A DNA stretch of 49,623 nucleotides from Bacteroidales bacterium (GTDB lineage: Bacteria; Bacteroidota; Bacteroidia; Bacteroidales; UBA932). Within the stretch, counting starts at the first letter, position 1; each line of letters begins with the position of its first letter. The notes under the pieces are model-generated. The model made no database searches. It was not told where the DNA came from and worked only from the letters and a program-made list of their open reading frames with translations. A program made the translations under genes and the position numbers. This document shows positions 41,672-49,623 of the stretch, piece after piece. The stretch lies in assembly GCA_016281435.1 (NCBI GenBank), contig JAEEIQ010000056.1, positions 1 through 49,623 on the forward strand. The letters are read 5' to 3'.

Positions 41672-42865
41672 TTACTTTATGCCGAGTTTCTTCCTGATAT
41701 CCTTGGGGAGGGCGTCCTTGTGGACCATGATGTCCATGCTCTGGTTGCGCACGAAGGCCTCCGTGGCATACCACATGCCCTTGTAGTGGCCGGTCTCGCC
41801 CCAGGAGTTCTTTACCATGTAGTACTTCTTGCCATTCTGGTCTTTGGCGATGCCGTAGATGTGCATGCCGTGGTCGTCAGTGACGGTGTGGTTGTCAAAG
41901 CCTTCCTGGTGGGTCTCCTGAGTAGCCTCCTTCTCCTTTATCTCCTTTGTGGGAGCGGGCTTGCCCTCTTCCTTGCCGACCCAGTGCTCCTGGTCGGAGC
42001 CGCTGCTCTGCATGGCCTTCATGTCCACGAGGATCGCGAATCCGTTCCGGGTGAAGCCGGGATCGCTCACATCGGTGCCCCAGGCGGCGGTGTAGCCTTT
42101 CTCGAGGGCGTTGTCAAGGACGGCCATGAACTCGTCCATGGGAAGGTTGTAGGCCTTGTCCCAGCGCCAGTTGTCGCGGATCTCGAGGATGAAGGGCTCG
42201 TAGAAAGGATGGTGCGTGAACGAGGCAAGGGTCACGTAATCATCGGGATTGATCTTCAAGGCGTCGCGGTAGCTCTCGGGAGTGTATTCCTTGCCGTTCA
42301 CGGTAAATTTTTCCGGATACTCTCCGAGATACTCGCGGAGGACGGCGTTGAAACCGCGTTTCCAGGCGGTGGTCATCTGCTTGTTGGGATTGGCGACGAC
42401 GGCGTCCACATAGCCCTTGAGGATGGCGTCGAGTTCGCCCTGCACGGGCAGTTCGGTGCCATAGTTCATGCCCGTCATGGCCTCCTGCGGCACGATTCCG
42501 TAGTCCCGTATGACATGGAGCACGTCATCGGCCTCGCTGCCGGCGCTGAAACCGAGCTTACCCTCGACGCGGACGTATTTCTCCGCCCTGTCCGAGTAGG
42601 AATGGGAAATCACGAAGAACTCCGAAAGGTCGGGATACGCGGCCTCGTCCTTGATTCCGTTGATGCGGATGATCTCGGACTCGAGGAAACTGAGGGTCGA
42701 GAAGCACCAGCAGGTGCCGCTCCTGTATTGGTTCTTGACCGAAGTGACCGGATTGGCCTTGACCGTAGTGAACTCGAAGTCGGAAGGCTTGATGTTGGCC
42801 TTCTGCTGCGCCGTTGCGGGCAAGATGAGGGACAAAGCCGCGATGACAATAAACAGACGTTTCAT
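41672..42865 (-). CDS. Secreted C1-family peptidase (bleomycin-hydrolase-like)
   Basis: A papain-fold cysteine aminopeptidase with a signal peptide (LSLILPATAQ). The catalytic residues appear as Cys52 (NQYRSGTCWCFSTLSF), a His in DDHGMHIYGIA and an Asn in VKNSWGETG. I use the ATG at 42865 (397 aa), since the earlier in-frame codon at 42883 is a TTG placed right at the predicted start of transcription. It is the first gene of the operon. Export is unusual for bleomycin hydrolases of other phyla but common in Bacteroidota, where such enzymes probably degrade peptides in the periplasm. Confidence 0.88.
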   Translation of the reverse strand: MKRLFIVIAALSLILPATAQQKANIKPSDFEFTTVKANPVTSVKNQYRSGTCWCFSTLSFLESEIIRINGIKDEAAYPDLSEFFVISHSYSDRAEKYVRVEGKLGFSAGSEADDVLHVIRDYGIVPQEAMTGMNYGTELPVQGELDAILKGYVDAVVANPNKQMTTAWKRGFNAVLREYLGEYPEKFTVNGKEYTPESYRDALKINPDDYVTLASFTHHPFYEPFILEIRDNWRWDKAYNLPMDEFMAVLDNALEKGYTAAWGTDVSDPGFTRNGFAILVDMKAMQSSGSDQEHWVGKEEGKPAPTKEIKEKEATQETHQEGFDNHTVTDDHGMHIYGIAKDQNGKKYYMVKNSWGETGHYKGMWYATEAFVRNQSMDIMVHKDALPKDIRKKLGIK

Positions 42866-42887
42866 ACTATTGATTTTTTTCAAACTT

Positions 42888-42919
42888 CAAATATAAGAAA
42901 TCGGCGGGGCAATTGCAAG
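42888..42919 (-). promoter_or_regulatory. Promoter of the six-gene operon
   Basis: Minus-strand CTTG (42916-42919), 20 bp, TATATTTG (42888-42895). It predicts a start near 42881 and decides the ATG at 42865. The -33 region lies in the loop of the terminator of the upstream DUF5009 gene. Confidence 0.7.
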
Positions 42920-42932
42920 AACCGCCCCGCCG
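42902..42932 (-). terminator. Terminator of the DUF5009 gene
   Basis: A perfect 9-bp stem CGGCGGGGC/GCCCCGCCG (42902-42910/42924-42932) lies 12 bp past the stop at 42944. On the minus strand it is followed by T-rich ATTTCTTAT. Confidence 0.65.
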
Positions 42933-42943
42933 TAAAGCCGCCG

Positions 42944-44047
42944 TCAGACCCTGAGGAAAACTTTCTTCTTGTAGAGGAAGTACAGGAAAAGCCAGCATAC
43001 CATGAGATATCCGACCGCGAGGATGAGTTTCCCCCAGGCCTCAGGGCATAGATTCGCAGTCCCCTTCAGGAAGAAATCAGAAATGCGGCGGAAGTCTATC
43101 AGTTTCTGGCCCAGATAAATGGTGATGGAGTTCATGCCCACTACCCTGAAGAACAGGGTCCATTTCTTCCAGCCCTTCACGTCGATTATGTAATACAGGG
43201 GCGCGAAGGCGACGAGGGAAATGCCTCCGACAGCCAGCACGAAGGAGCTGGTCCACATGGACTTGTTGATCGGGAACACCTTTCCCCACGCGAAGCCGAG
43301 GATGATGAAGAGCACGCCTGCCCCGAGCATCACGAGGGTCTTTTTCCCGCCGGACATCTTGCCGTCCTTGACGAACTCCCCGGTGAACATGCCCATGTGG
43401 GCGGTGACTATGGCCGGAATGATGCCGAGTATCCCTTCCGGATCGAAGATCTTCCTGTAGAGCCGGCCGGGCAGGAGGCAGCGGTCCACATAACCGCAGA
43501 GGTTGCCCTGCATCGAGTAAGGGTCGGCGTCGAGCGGCACGTCGGGTGCGTGGACGAAGCGCAGCAGCAGCCAGTATCCGACGAGGAAGACTACGCACAC
43601 GACAGCCCTCCAGGACCTCTTCAGGCTCATGAAGAGCATTGCGGAGAACATCCACGCAAGACCGATGCGGCCGAGCACGGAAGCGTAGCGCAGATCATGG
43701 AACTTGAAGTTGAAAAAGCCCTGATAGACAAGTCCGAGGAAAACGAGCACAAGGCCGCGCCTTACCACCGTAAGCCAGATCTTCCCGTTTGAAAAGCCTT
43801 TCTCGCGTTTTGAAGCCAGCGAGAACGGGAACGACATTCCGGCTATGAACAGGAAAATCGGGAATATGGTGTCGTGCTGGGTCAGGCCGTGCCAGGAGAC
43901 ATGGCGCATCTGATGTGCTATCCAGCTGTCGGCGCCTCCCGGGAACAGGTTGCAGATCGCGAGGATCACGGCCGCAAGGCCCATGATGAAAAGCATGTCC
44001 AGGCCGCGGAAAGTGTCCAGGGACTGAAGTCTTTTTGAAGTGTCCAT
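42944..44047 (-). CDS. DUF5009 / HGSNAT-like acyltransferase membrane protein
   Basis: A 367-residue polytopic protein of the DUF5009 type, related to heparan-alpha-glucosaminide N-acetyltransferase. The N-terminal motif RLQSLDTFRGLDMLFIMGLA (the family's LD.lRG.) is followed by WHGLTQHDTIFPIFLFIAGM, FPFSLASKREKG and about nine further membrane segments. The conserved C-terminal stretch is VVGMNSITIYLGQKLIDFRR. It may transfer acetyl groups to sugars across the membrane, but bacterial members have not been well tested. The start is the ATG at 44047, 30 bp behind a consensus promoter. Confidence 0.8.
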   Translation of the reverse strand: MDTSKRLQSLDTFRGLDMLFIMGLAAVILAICNLFPGGADSWIAHQMRHVSWHGLTQHDTIFPIFLFIAGMSFPFSLASKREKGFSNGKIWLTVVRRGLVLVFLGLVYQGFFNFKFHDLRYASVLGRIGLAWMFSAMLFMSLKRSWRAVVCVVFLVGYWLLLRFVHAPDVPLDADPYSMQGNLCGYVDRCLLPGRLYRKIFDPEGILGIIPAIVTAHMGMFTGEFVKDGKMSGGKKTLVMLGAGVLFIILGFAWGKVFPINKSMWTSSFVLAVGGISLVAFAPLYYIIDVKGWKKWTLFFRVVGMNSITIYLGQKLIDFRRISDFFLKGTANLCPEAWGKLILAVGYLMVCWLFLYFLYKKKVFLRV

Positions 44048-44076
44048 CTTCGTCAGTTTTTTTCTTTTCAAACTCT

Positions 44077-44108
44077 CAAATATAGCAAACAATGCTGCCA
44101 ATAGCAAA
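44077..44108 (-). promoter_or_regulatory. DUF5009 promoter
   Basis: Minus-strand TTTG (44105-44108), 20 bp, TATATTTG (44077-44084): full consensus. It faces away from the threonine-aldolase-like gene in the same 80-bp gap. Confidence 0.8.
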
Positions 44109-44116
44109 ATAATGCT

Positions 44117-44124
44117 TAAGTTTG
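44117..44124 (+). promoter_or_regulatory. -7 box of the threonine-aldolase-like gene, nearly leaderless
   Basis: TAAGTTTG ends six bases before the ATG at 44130, so transcription would begin at or beside the start codon. No good -33 box is seen. Confidence 0.45.
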
Positions 44125-44129
44125 CAGTG

Positions 44130-45173
44130 ATGATACGATTTGACAGCGATTACCTCGAAGGCGCGCATCCTTCGATACTACAGCGGCTGCTCGACACGAA
44201 TTTCGAACAGACTCCCGGCTACGGCGAAGACCCCCATTGCGCCCATGCGGCGTCCATGATACGCTCGCTCTGCGGCCTTCCCGACGCCCCGGTACATTTC
44301 CTCACCGGCGGCACCCAGACCAATGTCACGGTGATCTCGGCCCTGCTGCGCCCGCACGAGGGCGTCATCTGCGCAAGCTCCGGCCATATCAATGTCCATG
44401 AGACCGGAGCGGTCGAGCATTCCGGCCACAAGGCGCTCCCCCTGCCTCCCAAAGACGGGAAGATCAGCGCCGGGCAGGTACGTGCCGCCCTGGAAGCGCA
44501 CCGCGACGATCCGAACTGCGAGCATTGCATAAAGCCCGGAATGGTTTACATCTCCTTCCCCACCGAACTCGGTACCCTGTACAGCCTTCGTGAACTGGAG
44601 GCCCTGCATGATGTCTGCTCGCAGTGGAACATCCCCCTTTTCATCGACGGGGCACGGCTCGGCTACGGGCTGGCGGCGGAGGACTGCGACCTGACCCTCA
44701 AGGATATAGCCCGGCTTACCGACGTGTTCTACATCGGAGGCACGAAGCAGGGAGCCCTCTTCGGAGAGGCCGTGGTGTTCAGGAACAAGGCCCTGGCGGA
44801 AGATTTCCGCTACCATATCAAGCAGAACGGAGGGCTGCTGGCCAAGGGACGCCTTCTCGGCATCCAGTTCGAGGCCCTGATGGAAAACGGCCTGTACTTC
44901 GGGCTGGCCGCACGCGCAGATGCCCTGGCCGACAGGATAAGGGCGGCGTTCAAGGTAGCAGGAGCCTCCTTCCTCGTGGAAAACAAGACCAACCAGGTCT
45001 TTCCGGTCATTCCGGACCGGGCCGTCGAAGCCCTGTCTGGAGAATTCGGATTCGAAGCATGGGAAAAACCGGACGAGGCGCACACCGCAGTCCGCTTCTG
45101 CACCAGTTGGGCCACCACCGAAGAAAATGTGGAAGCCCTCGAGGCCGCAATCGCCGGGCTCGGACGTTTCTAA
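44130..45173 (+). CDS. Low-specificity threonine aldolase / beta-eliminating lyase
   Basis: PLP enzyme of fold type I that splits threonine or allo-threonine to glycine and acetaldehyde. The 347-residue protein opens with RFDSDYLEGAHPSILQRLLD and has PGYGEDPHCAHAAS and the substrate segment FLTGGTQTNVTVISALLRPH. IPLFIDGARLGYGL gives the conserved Asp that contacts the PLP ring, and FYIGGTKQGALFGEAVVF gives the PLP lysine. The ATG at 44130 is used because longer frames lead into the promoter. Tryptophanase-like or phenylserine activity is possible. Its end overlaps the convergent amidotransferase-fold gene by 4 bp. Confidence 0.85.
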   Translation: MIRFDSDYLEGAHPSILQRLLDTNFEQTPGYGEDPHCAHAASMIRSLCGLPDAPVHFLTGGTQTNVTVISALLRPHEGVICASSGHINVHETGAVEHSGHKALPLPPKDGKISAGQVRAALEAHRDDPNCEHCIKPGMVYISFPTELGTLYSLRELEALHDVCSQWNIPLFIDGARLGYGLAAEDCDLTLKDIARLTDVFYIGGTKQGALFGEAVVFRNKALAEDFRYHIKQNGGLLAKGRLLGIQFEALMENGLYFGLAARADALADRIRAAFKVAGASFLVENKTNQVFPVIPDRAVEALSGEFGFEAWEKPDEAHTAVRFCTSWATTEENVEALEAAIAGLGRF

Positions 45174-45928
45174 TCCCGCCGCGCCCTTCTGACAAGGTCC
45201 TCGAACAGGGGCAGGAAGGTCCTGTCCCCAGCCTTGACAAGGGCTTCGGGGTGGAACTGGACGCAGATCATGTCTCCCTTCTCGAAGCCTTCGACAATGC
45301 CGTCCGCAGCCCGAGCGACGACCTTCGTCCCGGGAGCGGGATCCTTCACGGCCTGATGATGGAAACTGTTCACCATGGCCGAATCGACGCCCGTCAGCGA
45401 GTGCAGGCGCGATTCCTTCTCAATATGGATTATGTGCGTAGCTTCGCTTGCCGGAGCATCCTGCCTGTGGGCCACGGGGCCGGGCGCCTGCACCGGAAGG
45501 TCCTGATACAGGGTCCCGCCGAGCGCCACGTTCAGCAGCTGCTCCCCGCGGCATATCGCAAGGACCGGCTTTTTCATCCTGAGAGCCGCCACGGCCAGCA
45601 GGAAGTCGCTCGTGTCCCTCGGGCCGTTGACCTCCACGCTTTCGTTCAGCACCTCTTCCCCGTAACGGACGGGATCGATGTCCTCGCCCCCGGTGAAAAC
45701 CACCGCACGGACGCTGCGGAGCGCTTCTTCCGCTTCGGAGGCGGAGCGGACGGGAGGCAGAATGACGGGGATTCCCCCCGCTTCGCGAACGGCGCAGACA
45801 TAGGTATCTTTCACGGTGATCCTCTCGCTGCTCCATCCGGTGGTGATGCCGACGAGGGGCTTCCGCCCGTCTGCGCAGGATACAGCCGCGACCACCGCGA
45901 CCGCCAGAATCAAAAACCTGCTTTTCAT
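45170..45928 (-). CDS. Exported class-I amidotransferase-fold (peptidase C26) lipoprotein
   Basis: A gamma-glutamyl-GABA-hydrolase-like protein. The fold shows KPLVGITTGWSSERITVKDT at the start, VVFTGGEDIDPVRYG, the nucleophile elbow PVLAICRGEQLLNVALGG (Cys126) and the partner His226 in CVQFHPEAL. The start is the ATG at 45928 (252 aa), one base after the upstream stop. It has a lipobox (VAAVSC, Cys18), so the enzyme should face the periplasm. Cytosolic PuuD-type relatives hydrolyse gamma-glutamyl amides. An envelope role against gamma-glutamyl peptides is an inference. It is last in the ECF sigma operon. Confidence 0.8.
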   Translation of the reverse strand: MKSRFLILAVAVVAAVSCADGRKPLVGITTGWSSERITVKDTYVCAVREAGGIPVILPPVRSASEAEEALRSVRAVVFTGGEDIDPVRYGEEVLNESVEVNGPRDTSDFLLAVAALRMKKPVLAICRGEQLLNVALGGTLYQDLPVQAPGPVAHRQDAPASEATHIIHIEKESRLHSLTGVDSAMVNSFHHQAVKDPAPGTKVVARAADGIVEGFEKGDMICVQFHPEALVKAGDRTFLPLFEDLVRRARRD

Positions 45929-45929
45929 A

Positions 45930-46349
45930 TCATTTATTCTTTTTTGCGACCGAACGCTGAGCATTCTTCTTTTCCCAGACATACATCTGGCGTATCTCCA
46001 GCGGGGTGAGTATCTTCTTGAATTCCTGATAGTAACGCTCCCTTATCTCAAGTACTGACCGGCTCGTCGCGAAGTCGGCGATAATCTGCTTTTCGGCCTG
46101 TTCGTCCGTGTCCACGGAGACGGCGCGGGCTTTCCTGGAAGCTGCCATCAGCCGGCCTGTTTCGAGTTGGAAGGCCTCATAGACGGGGATGAATGCCGCT
46201 GCCTTCTCACGGCTCATTCCCATCTGGCGGGAGATCTGCACCGCCCTGTAGCGGGCGACCTGCTCGAGGCTGTGCCCCCCTTTCTGCGCCACCAGGGCAA
46301 GAGGAAGGAGCATCAGTACCGCAACCGTTGTCAGTATGATCTTTTTCAT
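45930..46349 (-). CDS. Periplasmic Spy/CpxP-like small protein
   Basis: A 139-residue protein with a signal peptide (LLPLALVAQ) and a basic, helix-rich body: EQVARYRAVQISRQMGMSRE, EAFQLETGRLMAASRKARAV, and FKKILTPLEIRQMYVWEKKN. The last segment is close to the LTPxQ motif of the Spy/CpxP group of envelope chaperones and sensors. Its length and helical character agree. It follows the small membrane protein and the ECF sigma factor, so it may report envelope stress to them. The start is the ATG at 46349, one base after the upstream stop. A longer frame from 46418 lacks a signal at its N-terminus. Confidence 0.7.
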   Translation of the reverse strand: MKKIILTTVAVLMLLPLALVAQKGGHSLEQVARYRAVQISRQMGMSREKAAAFIPVYEAFQLETGRLMAASRKARAVSVDTDEQAEKQIIADFATSRSVLEIRERYYQEFKKILTPLEIRQMYVWEKKNAQRSVAKKNK

Positions 46350-46350
46350 C

Positions 46351-46599
46351 TCAGTCGAAGATTTGCAGGAAATAATCGTATTCGTAATCATCCGCCAGCT
46401 GGGCGTAATACTGCGCATCTTCCTGGATCTTCCAGGAGCCGCTGCGCAGCGGGAGGATCAGCAGCGCGGCAAGGGTCGCAGCGGCGACCCCGACGACGGC
46501 TATCCGGCGCCTGCGAATCTTCGCGGCACCGCGCATGATGTCCGCGCGGGCCTCTTCAAAGAACCCGTCCGGAACGGTGTATGGATTATTCTTGGACAT
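46351..46599 (-). CDS. Small membrane protein, possible anti-sigma factor
   Basis: An 82-residue protein with a short cytosolic N-terminus (NPYTVPDGFFEEARADIMRG), one membrane segment (about 33-51) and an acidic, tyrosine-rich end (EDAQYYAQLADDYEYDYFLQ). It overlaps the ECF sigma gene by 14 bp. Bacteroidota often place a small single-pass anti-sigma-like protein in this position, with the same 'VPDGFF' opening. It is shorter than classic anti-sigma factors and lacks a zinc motif. Assignment rests on position and topology. Confidence 0.6.
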   Translation of the reverse strand: MSKNNPYTVPDGFFEEARADIMRGAAKIRRRRIAVVGVAAATLAALLILPLRSGSWKIQEDAQYYAQLADDYEYDYFLQIFD

Positions 46600-47083
46600 A
46601 TTCCATCATTATCTTTTTGGCCTGGGACCAGCTCACCTTGAGCGTTTCCACCTTCGAGCCTGTTATATATGCAATCTGTTCATAGTTCAAGTCGTCGAAG
46701 TAGCGCATCGAGAACACTTCCTTCTGCAGCGGCGACAGGGCGAGCATCCCTTTCTGCAGCGCCACGGCCTCCGCATTCTTAAGATCCACGTGCTCGGAGG
46801 CGGCAAGGGTCGCGGCAAGGGCCTCGGTGATCTGCTCCTCACGCGCGCGGCCGTACTTCTTCTTCATCCACCGGCTGACCTCGTTCGTGGCGATCCTGTA
46901 TATCCAGGCCTGCGCCGAGGCAGGGTCCCTCAGCTGCCAGAAGTGCCTGTACGCCTTCATGAAGCTCTCCTGGAGTATGTCCTGCGCGTCATCGTGGTCC
47001 ACGACTGAACGGCGGATGAACCAGTAGATCTTCTGGTAATACCGGTCGGTGAAAGTCTCGAATGTCAGCCTCTCTTTTTCCAT
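46586..47083 (-). CDS. ECF-type RNA polymerase sigma factor
   Basis: A 165-residue sigma70-family protein. Region 2 reads FETFTDRYYQKIYWFIRRSV with DDAQDILQESFMKAYRHF and AWIYRIATNEVSRWMKK. Region 4 reads ALSPLQKEVFSMRYFDDLNY with EQIAYITGSKVETLKVSWSQ. It is the first gene of a four-gene operon with a small membrane protein, a Spy-like protein and the exported amidotransferase-fold lipoprotein. A 15-bp palindrome (47085-47099) lies between its promoter region and ATG. Envelope stress is the likely signal, by analogy only. Confidence 0.9.
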   Translation of the reverse strand: MEKERLTFETFTDRYYQKIYWFIRRSVVDHDDAQDILQESFMKAYRHFWQLRDPASAQAWIYRIATNEVSRWMKKKYGRAREEQITEALAATLAASEHVDLKNAEAVALQKGMLALSPLQKEVFSMRYFDDLNYEQIAYITGSKVETLKVSWSQAKKIMMEYVQE

Positions 47084-47084
47084 C

Positions 47085-47099
47085 GTCTATACTATAGAC
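47085..47099. promoter_or_regulatory. Palindrome in the ECF sigma leader
   Basis: GTCTATA-C-TATAGAC is a perfect 7+1+7 palindrome one base before the ATG at 47083. A -7-like TAACCTTG (minus strand, 47113-47120) precedes it. It may be an operator or lie within the 5' end of the transcript. Confidence 0.45.
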
Positions 47100-47181
47100 A
47101 CAAGAATTGTTGCAAGGTTAATAATTTTTTCATTAACTTTTCCCGGTTGCCGGTGTCTTATAGGCAAAAGAAGTTGAAAAA

Positions 47182-49215
47182 ATGAAGAAGATTGCCATTC
47201 TCACAGCCGCCCTGCTCCTTGCAGCAGGCTTGTGCCCCGCCCAGATCAAAAGGATGGTTTGCGACGAGACTTGCCGCTCTGAAGCAGCCCAGGGAATAAC
47301 CAAGACTGCTCCCGCAGCACAGCCTGCCCCGAAGGCCGCGGCAGCAAAACCCGCAGCGAAATCCGAAACCGCACAGCAGCCAGCCGCGAAGTCCGAATCA
47401 CCGAAAACCGCCGCCCCGCATAGCGCCGCGGCTCCGGCAGAACCGTGCTTTGCCGTAGTTTCCCCCGTCGGCAGGGGCACCGTGGAGCCAATCAAGCAGG
47501 CCCCGAGGCTCAACACCCTCGACGGCAAGACCATAGCCGTAGTCGGCGTCAGTTTCATGACCCACATCACTCACCCCGAAATCAAGAAGCTGATCCTCGA
47601 GGACTATCCCAAGGCAAAGGTCATCCTGCTCGACGAGATTGGATTCGCCGGCCCCTTCCCTGCCCCCGGCATCACTCGCAAGTCCCAGGAAGAATTCAAG
47701 GAAAAGCTCCGTTCCATGCACGTAGATGCCGTAATTTCCGGTAACGGAGGCTGCGGCCTGTGCACCCCGAAGGAGACAGGCTCCGCCCTGGCGGCCGAGT
47801 ACACCGGCATTCCGGCGGTGGTCATTGCCGGCCCCGGATTCGCCGACCAGGCGCGCTACACCGCGCTTAACAACGGGGTCGCCGTGCTTCGCGTCGCCGA
47901 GTATCCCGGCGCTTTCGCTACGCATACCCCGGAGCAACTGCGCCAGAACACCCGCGAGGTCCTGTGGCCCCAGATCGTGGACGCGCTGACGACGCCCATC
48001 TCCGACGAGGAGTTCGCCAAGGCTGTCAAGGCCGAGAGGGGCGACATCCGCGACGACGTCTTCTACGGCACCCTCGGCGAGATCGACGCATATTTCAAAG
48101 ACATGAACTGGAGCGACGGCCTCCCTTTCATCCCGCCCACCTTCGAGAGAGTCAACGAGTTCCTCCGATACACCGACCTCAAGTGGGATGAAACGGTGGC
48201 CGTCCTTCCTATCGCACACCGCAACACCACGGCCTGGCACGTTGCCGTCAACGCCGTGATGGCCGGCTGCAAGCCCGAGTACATGCCCATATTGACAGCC
48301 ATGACGAAGGCCCTCGGGGACGGCAATTTCCGCCGCACCCTCGCCTCGACGCACGCCTGGGTCCCCTACAGCTGGATCAACGGACCGGTAGCCCGCCAGC
48401 TCGGCATCGACAGCGGCCAGGGCCAGATCAACGAGGCTGCCAACGTCGCGATCGGACGCTTCATGAACCTCGCCCTGATGAACCTTTGCGGCTATTACGT
48501 GAAGCAGGACCGCATGGGCACCTTCGGCTACCCGATGTCCTGGTGCATGGTCGAGGATGACGCCGCCTGCAAGAGGGTCGGCTGGAATCCCTGGCATGTC
48601 CGCAAGGGCTTCGGCCTCAACGAGAGCACTATAACAGCCGGATCGACCCTCCTGTGGGGCAACAACATGGCCCCTTCGACTACGGATCCGCAGAAAGTCA
48701 TGGAACTGCTCGCCTGGGACATCAGCGAGCGCTGCCAGTTCGCCCTCGGAAGCGGGCGCCAGTACACTTACAGGAGCATCCTGATGACCGAGCCCGTGGC
48801 AGAGTGCCTCGCGCAGAAGTACAAGAGTCCCGAGGCCCTCGAGAAAGCCCTGATAAAGAATTCCCGCCGTCCGGTCAAGGAGCGCGCGTTCGCCAATTAC
48901 TACGCCAATCCCGGCAGCGCCAAGGACGGGGGCGAGCATACTCTCCGCCAGTACCAGGGCCATATCAGGAAGGCCGAGGGCGCGGAGATGACCCCGACCG
49001 CCCCCTGGTACGACTCCCCCGAGTCCGAGCAGATGACCATCCCGACGATGCGTATGGGCATGACAGCCTTCATCATCACGGGCGACGCAGCCCGCAACAA
49101 GGTCCAGACCATGCCCGGCGGCGGATATGCAACGGTGAAGATCGAACTCCCGAAGAAATGGGACTCCCTGATGGCCGAACTCGGCTACCAGCCGCTGAAG
49201 GAATTCTACCTCTAG
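47182..49215 (+). CDS. Secreted UGSC-like two-domain protein
   Basis: A 677-residue exported protein (signal about 1-20, cleavage near CPAQ) with an Ala/Pro/Lys-rich linker (about 36-86). Domain 1 (about 108-270) resembles UGSC-family (seleno)proteins: DGKTIAVVGVSFMTHITHPE, VDAVISGNGGCGLCTPKETG and PAVVIAGPGFADQARYT. GCGLC stands where the family has UGSC, so Cys191 replaces selenocysteine and is encoded by TGC. Domain 2 (about 305-677) has WSDGLPFIPPTFERVNEFLR, VNAVMAGCKPEYMPILTAM and QLGIDSGQGQINEAANVAIG, a conserved module often linked to UGSC proteins. Function unknown; a redox or thiol reaction in the periplasm is inference. Confidence 0.7.
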   Translation: MKKIAILTAALLLAAGLCPAQIKRMVCDETCRSEAAQGITKTAPAAQPAPKAAAAKPAAKSETAQQPAAKSESPKTAAPHSAAAPAEPCFAVVSPVGRGTVEPIKQAPRLNTLDGKTIAVVGVSFMTHITHPEIKKLILEDYPKAKVILLDEIGFAGPFPAPGITRKSQEEFKEKLRSMHVDAVISGNGGCGLCTPKETGSALAAEYTGIPAVVIAGPGFADQARYTALNNGVAVLRVAEYPGAFATHTPEQLRQNTREVLWPQIVDALTTPISDEEFAKAVKAERGDIRDDVFYGTLGEIDAYFKDMNWSDGLPFIPPTFERVNEFLRYTDLKWDETVAVLPIAHRNTTAWHVAVNAVMAGCKPEYMPILTAMTKALGDGNFRRTLASTHAWVPYSWINGPVARQLGIDSGQGQINEAANVAIGRFMNLALMNLCGYYVKQDRMGTFGYPMSWCMVEDDAACKRVGWNPWHVRKGFGLNESTITAGSTLLWGNNMAPSTTDPQKVMELLAWDISERCQFALGSGRQYTYRSILMTEPVAECLAQKYKSPEALEKALIKNSRRPVKERAFANYYANPGSAKDGGEHTLRQYQGHIRKAEGAEMTPTAPWYDSPESEQMTIPTMRMGMTAFIITGDAARNKVQTMPGGGYATVKIELPKKWDSLMAELGYQPLKEFYL

Positions 49216-49227
49216 CCCGGAAGGCAT

Positions 49228-49270
49228 AAAAAAAGCTCCCGGCGTCCTTTAGGATACCGGGAGTTTTTTC
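49228..49270. terminator. Bidirectional terminator
   Basis: The stem CTCCCGG/CCGGGAG (49236-49242/49257-49263) is flanked by a run of A on the left and six T on the right. It lies between the convergent UGSC-like and gap genes. Confidence 0.85.
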
Positions 49271-49287
49271 ATTGTTTCAGCCGGGTC

Positions 49288-49623
<336 letters not shown>

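Noticed and set aside
47749..47766. Possible selenocysteine at the UGSC-like motif
   Set aside because: The relevant codon is TGC, not TGA, so a normal cysteine is made.
47398..49227. 609-residue open frame on the minus strand
   Set aside because: Antisense to the UGSC-like gene, no signal, no domains, and it runs across the terminator side. The plus-strand protein has clear conserved motifs.

Overview
The window looks like a chromosomal segment of a GC-rich gut or rumen member of the order Bacteroidales. The grounds are many lipoproteins, a type V (fimbrillin) pilus locus, DUF3467/DUF3575/DUF5119/DUF4906/DUF5009 families, and repeated matches to the Bacteroidales promoter TTTG-N19/20-TAnnTTTG. 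Rikenellaceae or an uncultured sister family is plausible from GC content, but I cannot fix the genus.

Layout. 1-2.0 kb: an IS30-family element cuts off a secreted protein inside its C-terminal TonB-like domain; the IS supplies the stop codon. 2.0-2.4 kb: gene-free, palindrome-rich DNA with a 67-bp hairpin repeat. 2.4-8.8 kb: housekeeping genes (kdsC-like phosphatase, Maf, DUF3467, an exported lactonase-fold lipoprotein, a large MscS channel, tRNA-Cys, a cytidylate-kinase-like protein) and a likely small RNA near 3.9-4.0 kb. 8.8-9.15 kb: a structured gene-free element with a relative at 33.3 kb. 9.15-10.7 kb: a three-gene operon (regulator with a HARE-HTH-like end, deoxyinosine-type DNA glycosylase, small membrane protein). 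10.9-11.6 kb: upp.

11.6-24.1 kb: one leftward 12.4-kb operon for a type V pilus: OmpA/DUF3575 protein, DUF5119 lipoprotein, two fimbrillins, a FimB/Mfa2-like anchor, a 1585-residue tip-like protein and a BspA-like surface lipoprotein. Its promoter carries a perfect 8+4+8 palindrome. 24.1-30.8 kb: DUF3737/MalY-PatB/DMT genes, a rightward GH43 + esterase + peroxiredoxin cluster, a zinc CDF transporter and a deoxyribosyltransferase-like protein. 30.9-33.2 kb: a lower-GC fimbrillin-like lipoprotein preceded by an unlisted 48-residue gene. 33.2-33.8 kb: a second gene-free block of stems and repeats.

33.8-49.6 kb: an exported isochorismatase-fold lipoprotein; gltS with a nucleotide-sugar-epimerase-like gene; a compact six-gene leftward operon (C1 peptidase, pssA, lipoprotein, DEDDy exonuclease, rlmI-like methyltransferase, tocopherol-cyclase-like protein); DUF5009 and threonine-aldolase genes diverging from one promoter region; an ECF sigma operon ending in an exported class-I amidotransferase-fold lipoprotein; a secreted fusion of a UGSC-like domain to a second conserved domain; and the end of gap.

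The most unusual items are the UGSC-like fusion, the two related structured intergenic elements, the small RNA, the glycosylase/HARE-HTH operon and the pilus operon with its palindromic promoter.
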